Notes under the pieces: model-generated
Seen by the model: only the letters and a program-made list of their open reading frames with translations
Database searches by the model: none
What the model was told of the DNA's origin: nothing
Shown here: piece after piece, positions 1 to 11,070 of the stretch
Numbering within the stretch: position 1 is the stretch's first letter
Layout: the number at the start of each line of letters is the position of its first letter
Translations under genes and position numbers: made by a program
DNA from: Toxoplasma gondii ME49
Lineage: Eukaryota > Apicomplexa > Conoidasida > Eucoccidiorida > Sarcocystidae
Reading direction: 5' to 3'
Assembly (NCBI RefSeq): GCF_000006565.2
Contig: NC_031479.1
Coordinates: forward strand, 4,862,289 to 4,926,288
DNA: 64,000 bases

Positions 1-52
1 GCCAGGATTCCTCCCTTTCTCCACACCCTGTTGAGCCGCGTTTGTGTCGCAG

Positions 53-379
53 AGCGTCGCTTTTTTCGATCGACTGCAGGATGATAACCCGTTCTCTCTG
101 GGTCGGGCGCAGTTTTCGTCGCGAATTTGCCACGAGTTTCGACGCTCGGAAATGTTACAACGGATCGTGCAACTGCGCGCCGCGAAAGACTTTCGGGAAG
201 GCGAAAGAAGCGCTGTTCGCGAAGAAATCGACGTACGCGTGTTGCAGATGTGCGATTCGAAAGAAGAGAGCTCAGTGAATCGCAACGAAAAGCGTTTCTC
301 TCGCGGCGGGGAAGATTCACTCGCGTTGGAAAAAGAGAAGCGACGGTTCCTGCCGTCGGTCAGTGGAAAAGAAGCGTGA
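53..379 (+). CDS. Possible 3'-terminal exon of a gene entering from the left edge
   Basis: After a C/T-rich stretch ending in CAG (50-52) a frame opens directly with Ser-Val-Ala-Phe-Phe and runs 108 codons to a TGA at 377-379. The first 75 residues are charged and look helical, with Asn-Pro-Phe-Ser-Leu-Gly-Arg near residue 13 and a run of Arg/Glu/Gln-rich helix after it; the tail is Lys/Arg/Glu-rich and less convincing. The 5' part of the gene would lie outside the window. I do not recognise the family. The case rests only on amino-acid composition plus the acceptor-like border, so a chance open frame is a real alternative. Confidence 0.4.
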   Translation, partial: SVAFFDRLQDDNPFSLGRAQFSSRICHEFRRSEMLQRIVQLRAAKDFREGERSAVREEIDVRVLQMCDSKEESSVNRNEKRFSRGGEDSLALEKEKRRFLPSVSGKEA

Positions 380-3300
380 AACGGAAAAGACGTGAAACTT
401 CTCGAGTGCTTTCACGCGTTCTCAAGCTTCCTCCCAAGCGCGAGAGAGGTAGCTACAAAAAAACCTCGAACTCGCCGCTCCACCCACCACGTTTTGTTTC
501 AGAGCCAGGGGCTGGTTTGCGTGCGCGTTCTCTCGGGCTGTCTCGAAGTGCCGGTTTTTTCTCGGCAAACTGCGCGTTCCTTGCGCAAACAACTCGCAGC
601 GATTCACAACTTCTCTCGCACAAAGCGTGCAACCACTGGCTAGAACAAAACCGTCTTTGCTCTGGATCTTATCGAGCAAGATACGCCAACAACGGAGCCG
701 TCGGGGGCGCGGCATCGCACACACTCTGGCTCTCGGCCACGCTGGTTCTCAACAGTATCACCACAGTGCATGCAGCGTCGAGAGTCGACAAATTCTACGC
801 ACAAACGAAAACGCGCGGGAGAAATTGCAGTTCAAGGGGTGTCACCCTTATTAGTCGACTCCTCTCGGAGGTGCGAGCTCTGATTACCCTATCTGAGAGC
901 TCGTCAGCAGTTCGTGCATAGCACTGCAGGAACGTGGAAGCGTTGAGACTCGCGAAACCTGTTGAGGCGATTCTGGACACCTGAAGGGGCAGGTTCTTGA
1001 GAATTTGAGAGCCACTAAATGAGCAGATTCTGTAGGCTTGTTCAGTACCGGGGACACAGTTGCATACACACTGGAGGCGTGTCTCTCCCTGCTCACGAGG
1101 TAGTCGTCGATAGAGCCGGATCTACGCAACTGTCCTCCGCTATGTTGGTACCAGGGAACAGAGAAGATGATGGGGATTTGCTCCTTTTCTCATGTCATTT
1201 TTTGTCGTGTATCTCCCGTATGAGAGGTGGGGTACAGTGCAGCGGTGATTTTTCAAAAAGCAACTCCGGTAATTTCAACGGTGTGTAAGGACGAGTCGGA
1301 CCCTCACGTTTTCCATTTCACAGGTTTCGCTTTGCTGTAGTAGGGGAAACGGTGTCCGTTGCTCCGTTCTTTGCGGCAGTGGGCTGTCTGCTGAAACTTC
1401 CAAGCTGTGTGGAGGAAGGCTTGTCAGGGGGCAACTGCTATGCCTTCGGACCCTGTGGAGCAGATGGTATTTAAGAATTCTTGTGGTGAGTGTCTAAATT
1501 GGTCTTTAATACTCGTACCCAGACGCAACATCACCACAATTTCTGATGGCATTGTTTAAAAAGTGCATTGCGCTTCTGCCAGCTTACCAAAGTGACGTTG
1601 CATTGCCCTCAGTAACTGGAGAATATAGCCTTCAGACGTTCTCCAAAGATCAGGGGAACCTCTTACCACTTCTCGTGCAGCCAATGGTAAAACATTACCT
1701 GCCTAATAAAAACTATCTTGCATGTACACTCTCTTGGCAGCTGTAAACCCCAGAGGGCTAAGTCTAAGAGCTGCAGACACTCCTCCAGCGTGCACGGCGA
1801 ATCAGTTCCGGAACATGACTTGGAGAAGGACTCCAGGTTTCCACGGAAAACGGCGCAGCTGCAGAGGTACGCGACACAGCCAGCTAAACGGAAGACTGCG
1901 CACGGGAAAAAAATAGTGTAGTGTCCTAGGCATAAGGCAGGACGGTGTCGGCCCTAGAGGTCAACACAATGGGAAGTCCTGGAGACACACAGAGAGTGCA
2001 GATGAACTGTGTGGAAAGTGACTGTATAGTTGTTTCCAGCAAAAGCGCTAACGCCCCACTCACATGGTCACCCCCGTCTACCAACCGTGGCGTCATAAAT
2101 TCGAGGAAAAATCTGCAAAAGGGGTGTGCACGAGTCTGCTTCGTATGTGCACGGCGGCTGCCATTGGCAAAGTCCCGACAACATGGATTCGTAACGGAAC
2201 CTTGGGGCAGGGGATCGGGCACTCGTCTCCCCGATCCCTGCCCCGGCACCTGGGGTACGCATTATGAAAAAGGCCTGATCAGGTTCACAGCAGAACAAGT
2301 GTCACCGCAGTATATGATACTACATGGCGTCATTCATGGGGCGAAAATTAACCTGGTTCTAGTCCCGTGACAGCCGTGTACACGTGCTTTGTGCAATCCT
2401 GCTGATGGTCGATACGACACTCCGCTGCGCCTGTCCACAGTGTGGACATCAAATGGGAACGATGAGTGGGAAACCAGACGAAACTGAATCAAACAAACCT
2501 CATCATCTACCAAATGGAGAGACGGGACGATGCCTAGACGGCAGCTTTGGAAGCTAACACTGAAGTTGGAGCGAATGCATCTGCTGTTGGGTTTATCGCG
2601 CGCTCTCAGGCTGGCGGCGTCATGGGTGAATGGTAGCGGATGGCCGCCCGACAATAGAAGTCAAGAATGATGTGCACTTGGACAAAACAGACAAAGAATA
2701 TCCTCATTCCTGCGAACACTGACCTAAATGCTGCTCGGCGCGCAACCAGCGGAGTCCTCCGTGGAAACAGAATGATAACGACTGGAGCCAAAGTGCGCGA
2801 CGGTCACACGCCTGCCTGTGCCGCGAGTCCAAACTACTTTTGTGAACCAGAGACCGACATTGGATATTCTTGACGGTGGAATATCAGTAGTCAAGGCAGT
2901 CTGCACAAGACGGGTGGCTGGGCAAGACCTCTCCACAAAATCACAGCTTTGATAAGATTGAACGCTGCCACACTGTTTGTTGATGGTCCCTCGTGGATCA
3001 GTTCATTTCTCCACTGCTAACTCTACTGTTGTCGTGAAAGCGATGCACCAATATGGTATCCATTACGAATTTCTTCTTCCCACTCACGGAAATACACAAG
3101 AAAGCCGTATTCGAGAAAAAGATTTTGGACTTTATGCACAGGCACTTCACATTCAACAACCGGAGGTAGCCAACAAAAACTAATTTGAACTTGGAGCCGC
3201 TGAAACTGCGCGTAACCTCACGATGGCTTTCACACAGACTCGCACGGGCATCTTCATCTATCTGCAGAAGCCGAAGCTTGAGACCGACAGACATCCGTAG

Positions 3301-3873
3301 CGAAAGTGCACGGCAGCACCAATATGATACACACAGTAACAGTCCACATACGCAGCAGGATAAACAACACCGATGGGCAGACAAGTTTGTCCCGTGCTCC
3401 ACCCCGAATTCCCCCGGCGTCTGTGAAGATGATACCAGGCAACGAAACAGTGGCACTCCTACACCCGAGCAAGACGCTGTAATTTTCCACCCATCACACC
3501 GGGAGTTGCTCGGGCAGTACGTGCCACGCGGAACCGTCAGATAATCTCCAGTACAGAGACGAGTCGTTATGTTATACCATGGACTGAGTGAAACAAGACT
3601 GTGCCTGGACAAGAATCAAAAATGCCCACGCTGCGAAGACAAAGATATCTCAGACACTGCATGTGCGGTTTGAGGCGCGCGGCTCGGTCAAGTGAACGAT
3701 AACCGTTTTTTCCGCTTAAATGCAGCTGAAAGGCGACATGCGCCACTTTTTTTCAGCCACTGCGTGTTCGGTGCGAAATGCAAGAGTCCGTGGCAGCGGC
3801 GCCTCTCCGCAAGCCGCCGGAAAGCTCATCCTATCCGTGCACCACATCACTTACAGCTGCACGTCAGAGGTTT
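380..3873. other. Gene-poor spacer
   Basis: No convincing exon was found. Open frames on both strands are short, Cys/Ser/Arg-rich and overlap one another. A 204-codon minus frame (2998-3612) lacks a signal peptide and a recognisable domain. The only structure noticed is the hairpin at 2204-2244. The first part is presumably the 3' UTR of the left-edge gene, and the right part is the 3' flank of the minus-strand surface-protein gene. Confidence 0.6.
2204..2244. repeat. G/C-rich hairpin with one bulged base
   Basis: GGGGCAGGGGATCGGG (2204-2219) is followed by a 10-base loop and CCCGATCCCTGCCCC (2230-2244). The arms pair over 15 bp with a single extra G bulged on the left arm. No neighbouring gene explains it. 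Confidence 0.8.
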
Positions 3874-4551
3874 TTACAAGTACGGGAAAGCGGCAAAGAA
3901 CAGCAGACTCGTGACTGTCAGCACCAGGCTGACAGCCCTACCGTGCGTTGCCTCCGATGTTCGGATGATAACAAACATGGACCCGGTGCCTTTTCGTTCG
4001 CGAAACTGGAAGCAGAATTCTTGTTTGCGGCCAGTGTGGTATTCCCGTGGAGGAGAGATGAAGACCAGCGCCTTCACCGTCTGGCCCGAGCCAGGAACCT
4101 GGTGATATATTACCTCCCAAAAGTTGTAAGATATGGGTGCCTTTCCGAACAAATACATGTACGACTTGAGCGACCCGAGGTCGCATAACCCGTCATCTAC
4201 ATCGTACGCTTCCGTGAGGATATTTCGTGGCCACACGCGAACTGATGAAATGTCTTCGAGGATAATCATCATTCTCTGATTCGGCAACAGGGTCTGGCGC
4301 GTGAAGGCTTCGTGTGGCCAGCTCGATTTGGGAATCACGACGGAGAAATCCGCGTTCGGGAGCGGAGGTGTGACATCGTTTGGATTGACCACATCGCCTC
4401 CAGCGGCCAATCCAGCGGCATGCGCCCCGACAAAAACCACGAATTTAACACAAAACAAAGACAGGGTACGCCTGACTGAATGTGAACAAGCGCGCGCAGC
4501 GGACCGGGGCCAGACGGTCCTCGCGGCTGATGTCTGTAAAGTCTGCGTCAT
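3874..4551 (-). CDS. Probable GPI-anchored surface protein, possibly a divergent SRS-like antigen
   Basis: Single-exon frame of 225 codons. The N-terminus has a basic stretch (residues 11-28) and then a hydrophobic core around residues 29-50 ending in a small-residue Ala-Gly-Leu-Ala-Ala-Gly run, which fits a signal peptide with a long n-region. The last 20 residues are hydrophobic after a short polar spacer, the usual layout of a GPI-attachment signal. The mature part is beta-rich and contains only two cysteines, in Leu-Cys-Asp-Leu and Phe-Cys-Phe-Gln-Phe. Toxoplasma SRS domains usually carry four to six cysteines, so SRS membership is only suggested by topology and by the strand pattern near the C-terminus. 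It could equally be a coccidian-specific secreted family. The start at 4551 was chosen because no later Met keeps the signal peptide. An isolated gene in a gene-poor stretch suits a lineage-specific surface protein. Confidence 0.62.
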   Translation of the reverse strand: MTQTLQTSAARTVWPRSAARACSHSVRRTLSLFCVKFVVFVGAHAAGLAAGGDVVNPNDVTPPLPNADFSVVIPKSSWPHEAFTRQTLLPNQRMMIILEDISSVRVWPRNILTEAYDVDDGLCDLGSLKSYMYLFGKAPISYNFWEVIYHQVPGSGQTVKALVFISPPREYHTGRKQEFCFQFRERKGTGSMFVIIRTSEATHGRAVSLVLTVTSLLFFAAFPYL

Positions 4552-7313
4552 TTCAGTGGCGGTCTAAAAAATAGGCATGGCGCTGAATACCTGCGAGAAA
4601 GGCAACTTTCCACTAGGCGGTGGTCTGCTCGGAGAAAGGCGAGGGCAATGTTGCTTTCCCTTGCTTCTGAGCAGTGGCACCAACGGGTCCGACATGCGCC
4701 TGAATGCTCTGGAGTTTCTCGTGCCACAACAGGTCGATTTACTCGGTTGAAAAACGGCACTGCTTGGCCAACCAAATAATCCAGTTCCGATCTGTCACCT
4801 GGGGAGCTCGATTCGAGAGGCCAAACCGCGGCGTCTGCGCCGGGGTCACGCAAAATGACAACCTGAACACGTTCGGCGAGGATTTCTCGCGTGGAAAACG
4901 GCGGAGTTCATGGACAGAAACACCAACTTCGCGTAGATACGCATAGATGCAACAAACGAGAAGTGCATTCCCGACTAGGGTGCCCGCCGCTGAAGGCCAG
5001 GTGTCTACGAGGACAAACGGGTCTAGCCTGCGCATGTGGAGGCGAGTAAAATAGTTGAGAACAGTGAAAAAACGGCAGAGGTCTTCAAAACCAACGTCAC
5101 AGGACTAGAGTGATGCATCTCCGTCGAAAGCGTTGAAGATGCCGACAAAGAGAGAAGCCACTGCTGCCCGGTGAAAAATTAAATATTGATAACTCGACTG
5201 GAAAAATTGGAACAAAAGCGGCGAAGCCGCTCACAAACTTTGCACAATGACCAGCCACCTCTGGACAGAAGACGGACTTCCTGTTTCGCCCACAAAATAC
5301 CAAACTACGTCACGAGTCCACCACACTCCGACCCACAGCTCTTCCATCCCCTCCAAATTGTCACAGCGCCAGAGTTGAAGATATCGACTGCTGCCGGGGG
5401 AGCGCTGCACGGTAAAAAAAGGGTAGACCCGTCTCCAGAGCAGAGACAAGATTTGTTCTTTTTTTGACGAAACGCAATTCTGGAGTGGGGAATTCCACGT
5501 GGGGTTTAGCAATCCGCGTTCTCCGGACAACACATGCGATAATGCAGTCGTCCGCAACGATTGCCTCGGTGACGACCCCCTTTAGCTCTTCATGCTGCAG
5601 TCACTTAGAGAAATCGCGTTCTTCCACCCTCGCTGTTGCTTTCCGAGACTCGTTAACAAGGCTTCCTCGCGTTACCTCTGAATTCCGTTCTTAATGGGGC
5701 ACGACTTAACACGTGCTAGACCGACAAGAACAGTATGGACAGTTGACTGGAGCTGGAAGGGTTCATCCTCCAGTGCCGGAGACTTGCCACTTTTGAACGC
5801 AGTCCGATTGAGACAAAGTAACGGAGTCGTTGTTGCGTTAAAAACGACTCAACTCTGCACAGCGTGAGGCATGCTGGAGACCCCCGTTGGGTTGCAGACA
5901 CGTCGAGACAAACGCTGAACGGGAGTTGACTCGCTGCGTTCGACACCTGTTCTTGTTATGGGAGTCCGCACAGCGTCGTGAAGGCACCACATCGAGGAGA
6001 AATTCACAAGTGGCTAGCGCTGGTTGTACGGTCCGTCTCCACTGGGCGCACTTTGCTCAATCTTACACCATGTATCTTGCTGGTGTTGTGATCCCGGACT
6101 GCTCTGGTGAGTCAAACTGCCTCCCCGTAGACAGCACACAAATAATCCTGTCTACCTCAGGAGACGATTACTTGCAGGAGGGGATGGTCCTGTTCGTACT
6201 GCCATCTTCGCAGTAGTTTTCTCTCGCTGTTAATAAGAGTGACAACAGTGATCCATATATTACACTCCTGACGTAAGGGTGAGTAGAACTGTCGTTTCAA
6301 GACATAGCTCCTGCGCGAAAACGTGGCGCAGTCGACCTCAGAGGACAGCTCGTGAAATCAGATAAAGATATGGAGGTTTCGACGCAATCGAGGGTAGGTG
6401 CCCAGAGTTACTGGCTCCTGCATCCTTTCGAGACCGAAGACTTCTCAGTCTAGATTTTTTGTGGGAAAACAGTTTCCCACGATATCACAAACAGTGGAAA
6501 TTCACGTCGGCAACCGTTCTACCTTTTCACCGGCCTAGAACAGAGCGCTACAGTGGTAATGGCAAACCGACCAACGTCTGCAGAACAATGAACACACGCC
6601 ATAGAGTTTGGGAAACGTCCAACACTTACCAAATGCCCCTCGACCGTTACCTTCTTTACACCACAGCGGAATGGCTCAAAACCTCTCCGGCTTTGAGGAT
6701 GCCACAGTTCCGTATGGTTCCCTATCTGGGAAGCGACAAAAATCGGGACTGAAGACGAAATTCAGCACTAGCTGTGCAATCGCAGCACTCCAGCGGTGCA
6801 AAATGAACTGCCATTAAGAAGACCTAACAACTCCGGCAGCAACAGTATGCTAAGAGGGTTTCACTCTGGAATTCACAGAGCTGCATCTGTCTCCCGTTCA
6901 GACTAAACAGCGTGTACGACAAAACAAGCCAGCAAATGGTGGGTAAAGAAAACAGTCGTGTTCGGATATCGTGCGCCTGCCTGTAATTTGTTCGGGACCT
7001 CTGACTTCGGGTGTACCCTCGCAATACGACCTCGGAAACCGCACTGACTTATCTATCAGTATCTTCGCATGTGAGATGCTTCCAGATTTCCAGACAGGTT
7101 GCCATGAGAAGGTTTCCAGACGGTCTTTTCTGTTGAGGTTTTGAGTCGCCAGGGCTAGGCTCCCTTATCCAGTGACATTTCTCAAGACGACACGATTTCA
7201 GATGGCACCACTCCCTTTGTTTCAGAGAGGTCGAACACGGACAGCCTCAACAGAGAACAAAAAGAATTGACTCCAGTGTAGCCACCTGGTTTGTGGAGTA
7301 TCAACAGACAAAG
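4552..7313. other. Spacer without recognisable genes
   Basis: Only short, overlapping frames are present on both strands (longest about 109 codons at 5887-6216, +), with no domain, signal peptide or splice-bounded exon that I can support. The left part is presumably 5' flank of the surface-protein gene and the right part 3' UTR of lipB. Confidence 0.55.
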
Positions 7314-10136
7314 TTAGACCACTGAATTATTGAAGAGCGCAGTATGGCCAGAGCCCTGGCTGTCGACGAGCTTGAGAGAGAAGACCTTAGAGAATTCTTC
7401 TTTCACGATGCGCGCGACCTGCTTCATGAGTTCTGCATCATTCGGTTCTCGATTTCCTTCTTGCGTTTCTGTTTGGTCCTGCGCGTCCAACTGCGTGTGT
7501 CCTCTGTTGTCGCTTGATACCTCGTCACTCTCCCACTTGACGTCGGAGGCATCGCAAGAACCTTCAGTTCTGTTGGGCTTTCCGCCTCTCTCCGTCTCTT
7601 CCCCACGCTTTCGCCACCTCTGCTCAAAACACCAGGAGTCTTTTAGTCTGCCCGTCGTAGATTCTTTGAGGCCACACGGCACGATTTTGCGGAACCCCGA
7701 GAGATCTGTGCAGACATTCAGAGCGAGGCCGTGGTGCGTGATCCACCGCTTCACTTTGACACCAATGGCACACACTTTTTCACCGTGCAGCCACACTCCA
7801 GGGGTCCCAGGCCTTCTCTGTCCAAGCTGTCTCCCCTCCGTTGTCTTTTCGTTCTGCGCTTCCTCGGCTGTCGTCAACGGCGGCCTTACATCCTGCGTGG
7901 AACTCTCCACTCCGACAAGCCCCGCCTGATTTTTTGTGCCCTCGCCGAGATTCGCCGCCTTTTCCACTAGCTGGCCGCTGCAGAAAAGCCTGTCGATCGC
8001 GTTGATGGCTACCTGTTCCAAAGAATGAACGTACCACCGTAGGTCACACGCGTGGTAGCGCAGATCTAACAGCGGATACACGACCAGCTGTCCCGGAGCA
8101 TGGTAAGTCACCTCGCCGCCACGCTCCACTCTCCACACTGTCGGAGCTTCCTCGCACCAGGCGAGTGCTCTCTGTCGCATTACTCCTGGCGCAGAGTCTG
8201 TCCGTCCCTCATCCGGTTCCTTCTGCTGAAACTCGCGTCCTGCGCTCTCTTCCGAAGCAGCGCTGCGCCCCGAGCCCTCTCCCAATTCTACTTGTTGGGG
8301 TGTTTCAACGAAAATCTTGCCACCGGGAAGAGCCGTTCCCTCACCGTTTTTTCTGCCGGCTTCACTGCTTGAGACAAATCGCGCCCCCGGAGCCGCAGCT
8401 TCCTCTGCCTCTTGAAAAAGCCGCGAGAGCAGCCGGTAGCACCCGTTGATAGTGCGCATTTCCTCCACATAACCCTCAGACAGCTGCAGAGTTCTTACGT
8501 TGCTTTCAAACAGAATGTTTGCGGGGGTTCCCCCCTGCCCAAGCGTGTACACAGGAGAGTGCTGCAGTAAAATAACGTAGTCGCAGGGCAAGCGCCCTTG
8601 GGCAGGCTGTCTCACTTCCGGCCAACGCTTTAGATAAGAGTTCTCATTTCTCTCTACACTACGCTGGCTGGCGTGTTCGTGCATGTGGAAACTAACGGAT
8701 GCTTCGTCTTCAGGGCGGCTTGATAAAGGGTACAAACTACTATTCAGTCTTAGCAGCTGCAGCTGGACGATCACTTGCTGTAGCCGCCAGGCGAGGTCGT
8801 ACGGAACTATGCGGTCACTCCAATCCACTACGATGCACTCCCTATCGCGAACGTTTTCGCGGTCCTGCCGCCGGTGCTGGTGGTCGCTGGCGTTCGCGGA
8901 CACACCAGAAACCATGTGCCGTGAGTTGCGCAGAAACGAGCGACCCTCCCGTTCAGAAAATCCCGCGCGGAGTCCGCGAGGGAAAAAGTTCCCCGCGAAG
9001 GCACTGCGGTTTGGGACGCTTGTGTGTGTTGCCTGCACAAAAGCTACTGGCGGCACAGCGTGGACGGAAGCATTCTTCGCTTCCCAGGTTCCTCCGCTAA
9101 TTCCGAATCTCGAAAGAAATGACCTGCGCGCACCGCCGCGCGACTCCCCCAGCACTCGACTGCCACCTGTTTGCCGTGCTACGCGAGACGCCTTTGTCGG
9201 GCGGCGCTGCTGCCCACTTTGCGGGCAACATTGTAGAGATGGAAACGACAGAAAAGCAGGGTGGAGCAGATTATTGTGGCTGAAAGATGACACACACGGA
9301 GGCGACACAGAATTTCGATAAAACTGCCTTCTGTTTGGAAAAAAGGCCGGGCTGCGTATACTGGAAAGCTGCTCAGATGTCGACTCCTGCGTGAACAGGT
9401 CCGGAGCAGAGCAGGGAACCTCTTCCAGAGAACGGGCGACGCTTGTGCGCTCCAATCTGCCGTTTTTACGATTTATCTGCGGACGGGAACGCGGATCCGA
9501 CGACGCGCCGAGAGTGTCGGAGCGTCTTTGCGCTTCGGGAAACGCCGGTTTGACCGCCGGGTCGAAAAAATGCACATCTGAGAAGGCGACGGGTCGTGAC
9601 GAAAACGCGTGAAATCGTGGAGAAAAAACTCCGCTGGGGTGTCTGTACATCACTCGGCTTAAGCCTCCAAAACAGGACGCCAGGGGTGCAGTCGCCAGCC
9701 AGACGCCACAAACAGAAGTGACCAAGCACAAAAAACTGGCGAACAGTCGGGAAAACCGACAATATCGAGAGAGGTACTTCCTGTTCTCGCAGAGAGCCGT
9801 CGAAAAACGGGCAATACCACTTGCGGAGAACGGAGAAACTCCACTAGCGGCAACCGAAGAAAAACCAGTTCTAAACAACACGGAACGGCCTGGAACGGCG
9901 CGCGCACGAGCTGCCAGTCCCGCTCCGTTTCTCGCCATCTCTCGTACTCGAGTCGAGAAACGAGGGTGCGGAAAAGTCAATAGCGAACTCAGAAAGATCG
10001 GTTCCTCATGCGCGTTTCCCCTCTTCTGCCGCCAACCCAGACACATTCGATGCCCAGGCTGGATGCTAGAGAACTCTGGATGGCCCCAGCATGGTCTGCC
10101 GTGAAATGCAGAGGCGCCGGCCGATAAAGCAGGCAC
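7314..10136 (-). CDS. lipB: Octanoyl-[acyl-carrier-protein]:protein N-octanoyltransferase (LipB), predicted apicoplast
   Basis: Transfers octanoyl from acyl-ACP to the lipoyl domain lysine of target proteins; LipA then inserts sulfur. In apicomplexans this pathway serves the apicoplast pyruvate dehydrogenase. One uninterrupted frame of 940 codons. LipB hallmarks lie in the C-terminal half: HSPVYTLG (526-533), RGGEVTYHAPGQL (672-684) followed by the YPLLDLR strand, HGEKVCAIGVKV with the expected catalytic Lys794, ITHHGLALNV (799-808), and IVPCGL with catalytic Cys821. Bacterial LipB is about 210 residues; the excess is a roughly 430-residue leader and low-complexity insertions at about 578-663 and 722-782. 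A hydrophobic stretch at 132-156 would act as signal anchor; it sits closer to the N-terminus if translation starts at Met67 (position 9938), which may be the true start. Family assignment is firm; localisation is inferred. The gene appears to have no intron, unlike most neighbours. Confidence 0.95.
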   Translation of the reverse strand: MPALSAGASAFHGRPCWGHPEFSSIQPGHRMCLGWRQKRGNAHEEPIFLSSLLTFPHPRFSTRVREMARNGAGLAARARAVPGRSVLFRTGFSSVAASGVSPFSASGIARFSTALCENRKYLSRYCRFSRLFASFLCLVTSVCGVWLATAPLASCFGGLSRVMYRHPSGVFSPRFHAFSSRPVAFSDVHFFDPAVKPAFPEAQRRSDTLGASSDPRSRPQINRKNGRLERTSVARSLEEVPCSAPDLFTQESTSEQLSSIRSPAFFPNRRQFYRNSVSPPCVSSFSHNNLLHPAFLSFPSLQCCPQSGQQRRPTKASRVARQTGGSRVLGESRGGARRSFLSRFGISGGTWEAKNASVHAVPPVAFVQATHTSVPNRSAFAGNFFPRGLRAGFSEREGRSFLRNSRHMVSGVSANASDHQHRRQDRENVRDRECIVVDWSDRIVPYDLAWRLQQVIVQLQLLRLNSSLYPLSSRPEDEASVSFHMHEHASQRSVERNENSYLKRWPEVRQPAQGRLPCDYVILLQHSPVYTLGQGGTPANILFESNVRTLQLSEGYVEEMRTINGCYRLLSRLFQEAEEAAAPGARFVSSSEAGRKNGEGTALPGGKIFVETPQQVELGEGSGRSAASEESAGREFQQKEPDEGRTDSAPGVMRQRALAWCEEAPTVWRVERGGEVTYHAPGQLVVYPLLDLRYHACDLRWYVHSLEQVAINAIDRLFCSGQLVEKAANLGEGTKNQAGLVGVESSTQDVRPPLTTAEEAQNEKTTEGRQLGQRRPGTPGVWLHGEKVCAIGVKVKRWITHHGLALNVCTDLSGFRKIVPCGLKESTTGRLKDSWCFEQRWRKRGEETERGGKPNRTEGSCDASDVKWESDEVSSDNRGHTQLDAQDQTETQEGNREPNDAELMKQVARIVKEEFSKVFSLKLVDSQGSGHTALFNNSVV

Positions 10137-10997
10137 GTTTCGCTGGACTCATCCGGCATTCTTCAGCGTCAAACACAGGTGAGCGAGCGTCGTCTTCGAC
10201 GCACAGATGGAGGCACAAACGATACAGAGCACCCCAGAACCACGGCTGCAGAATGCAGAGACCTGACGGGAAACACATCCAATATAATACAGAGAGGAGA
10301 CATGATTCTGTTCCCGAGTTTGCCGTGTCTCCACTTCGTCAGAACGCGGAGACGAGAGAGACGACTTCGACGACCCCCCGCCGTCACCCAGGGACCACAA
10401 TAGCACGAAAAGTCACATTCATATCTCTCTTCTTCGTTTTTACCAAGTGCATCTGGAGCGCAGGAGTCGTGACAAGCTCCTTGGACGAAAGCTGCGACAC
10501 TGAGAGGAGACAACGAAGCGCTGACGCGCCTTGCTCGAGTTCCGCAAGACTGCATCTACGCATGCAACGATTCCTTCGTGACCGGAGAACTCGGGACGCA
10601 CCCTAGTTGCCTATACGAATGGCAGCATCTTTCTTCCTGTCTAAAGTGTTCACAGCGAGCGAAAAACAAGGTAGTGAATGCGATTCAAATCTGGAGGGAG
10701 ACACTGAGCAATGCTTCACAGGTTCTCTCGTGAGTCTTGTCTGCGCGACTGGCATGTTTCCACTCTCACTGCGGCTGTATAACAAGGGTGCATGCGGAGC
10801 CGCCGATCCATCCCGGGGCAACAAGGTCCAGCAGAAGACAGCAGAAGAAAAGTGAGAAAACTGCGAAAACCGCCTAATAAAAGACTCCTGCAACGGGTCT
10901 GACTACCAAGACAAGACAGCCGACAAAAAAGCAACGACACTCAACCGGAAGAACCTGAAGGATCCAGTTCCTTCGATGAAAGAGTTGAGCGCGCAAG
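10137..10997. other. 5' flank of lipB and 3' flank of the tRNA gene
   Basis: No supported coding exon; frames of 70-170 codons overlap on both strands. It must contain the lipB promoter and leader. No canonical promoter element could be identified by eye. Confidence 0.5.
10925..10930 (-). terminator. Possible Pol III T-run for the tRNA gene
   Basis: Six A residues on the + strand give TTTTTT on the transcribed strand, 67 bases beyond the mature tRNA 3' end. It is the first run of four or more T downstream, but the distance is longer than usual for a tRNA terminator. Confidence 0.3.
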
Positions 10998-11070
10998 TAC
11001 AGAGTGCGGGGATCGAACCCGCGACCTTCTGCGTGTAAGGCAGACGTGATGACCACTACACCAACTCTGC
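10998..11070 (-). tRNA. tRNA-Val (anticodon UAC)
   Basis: The reverse complement folds as a 73-base cloverleaf. The acceptor arms GCAGAGT and ACTCTGT pair with one G-U at the first position, followed by discriminator A. The D arm contains GGTGTAGTGGT..ATCAC. The anticodon stem TCTGC/GCAGA encloses the loop CTTACAC with anticodon TAC at 11035-11037. The T arm is GCGGG-TTCGATC-CCCGC. There is no intron, and CCA is not encoded, as expected for a nuclear gene. It lies between lipB and the TPR-like gene with no relation to either. Confidence 0.97.

Noticed and set aside
2998..3612. 204-codon Cys-rich minus frame near the surface-protein gene
   Set aside because: Considered as a second surface antigen, but it lacks a signal peptide and its cysteine spacing is irregular.
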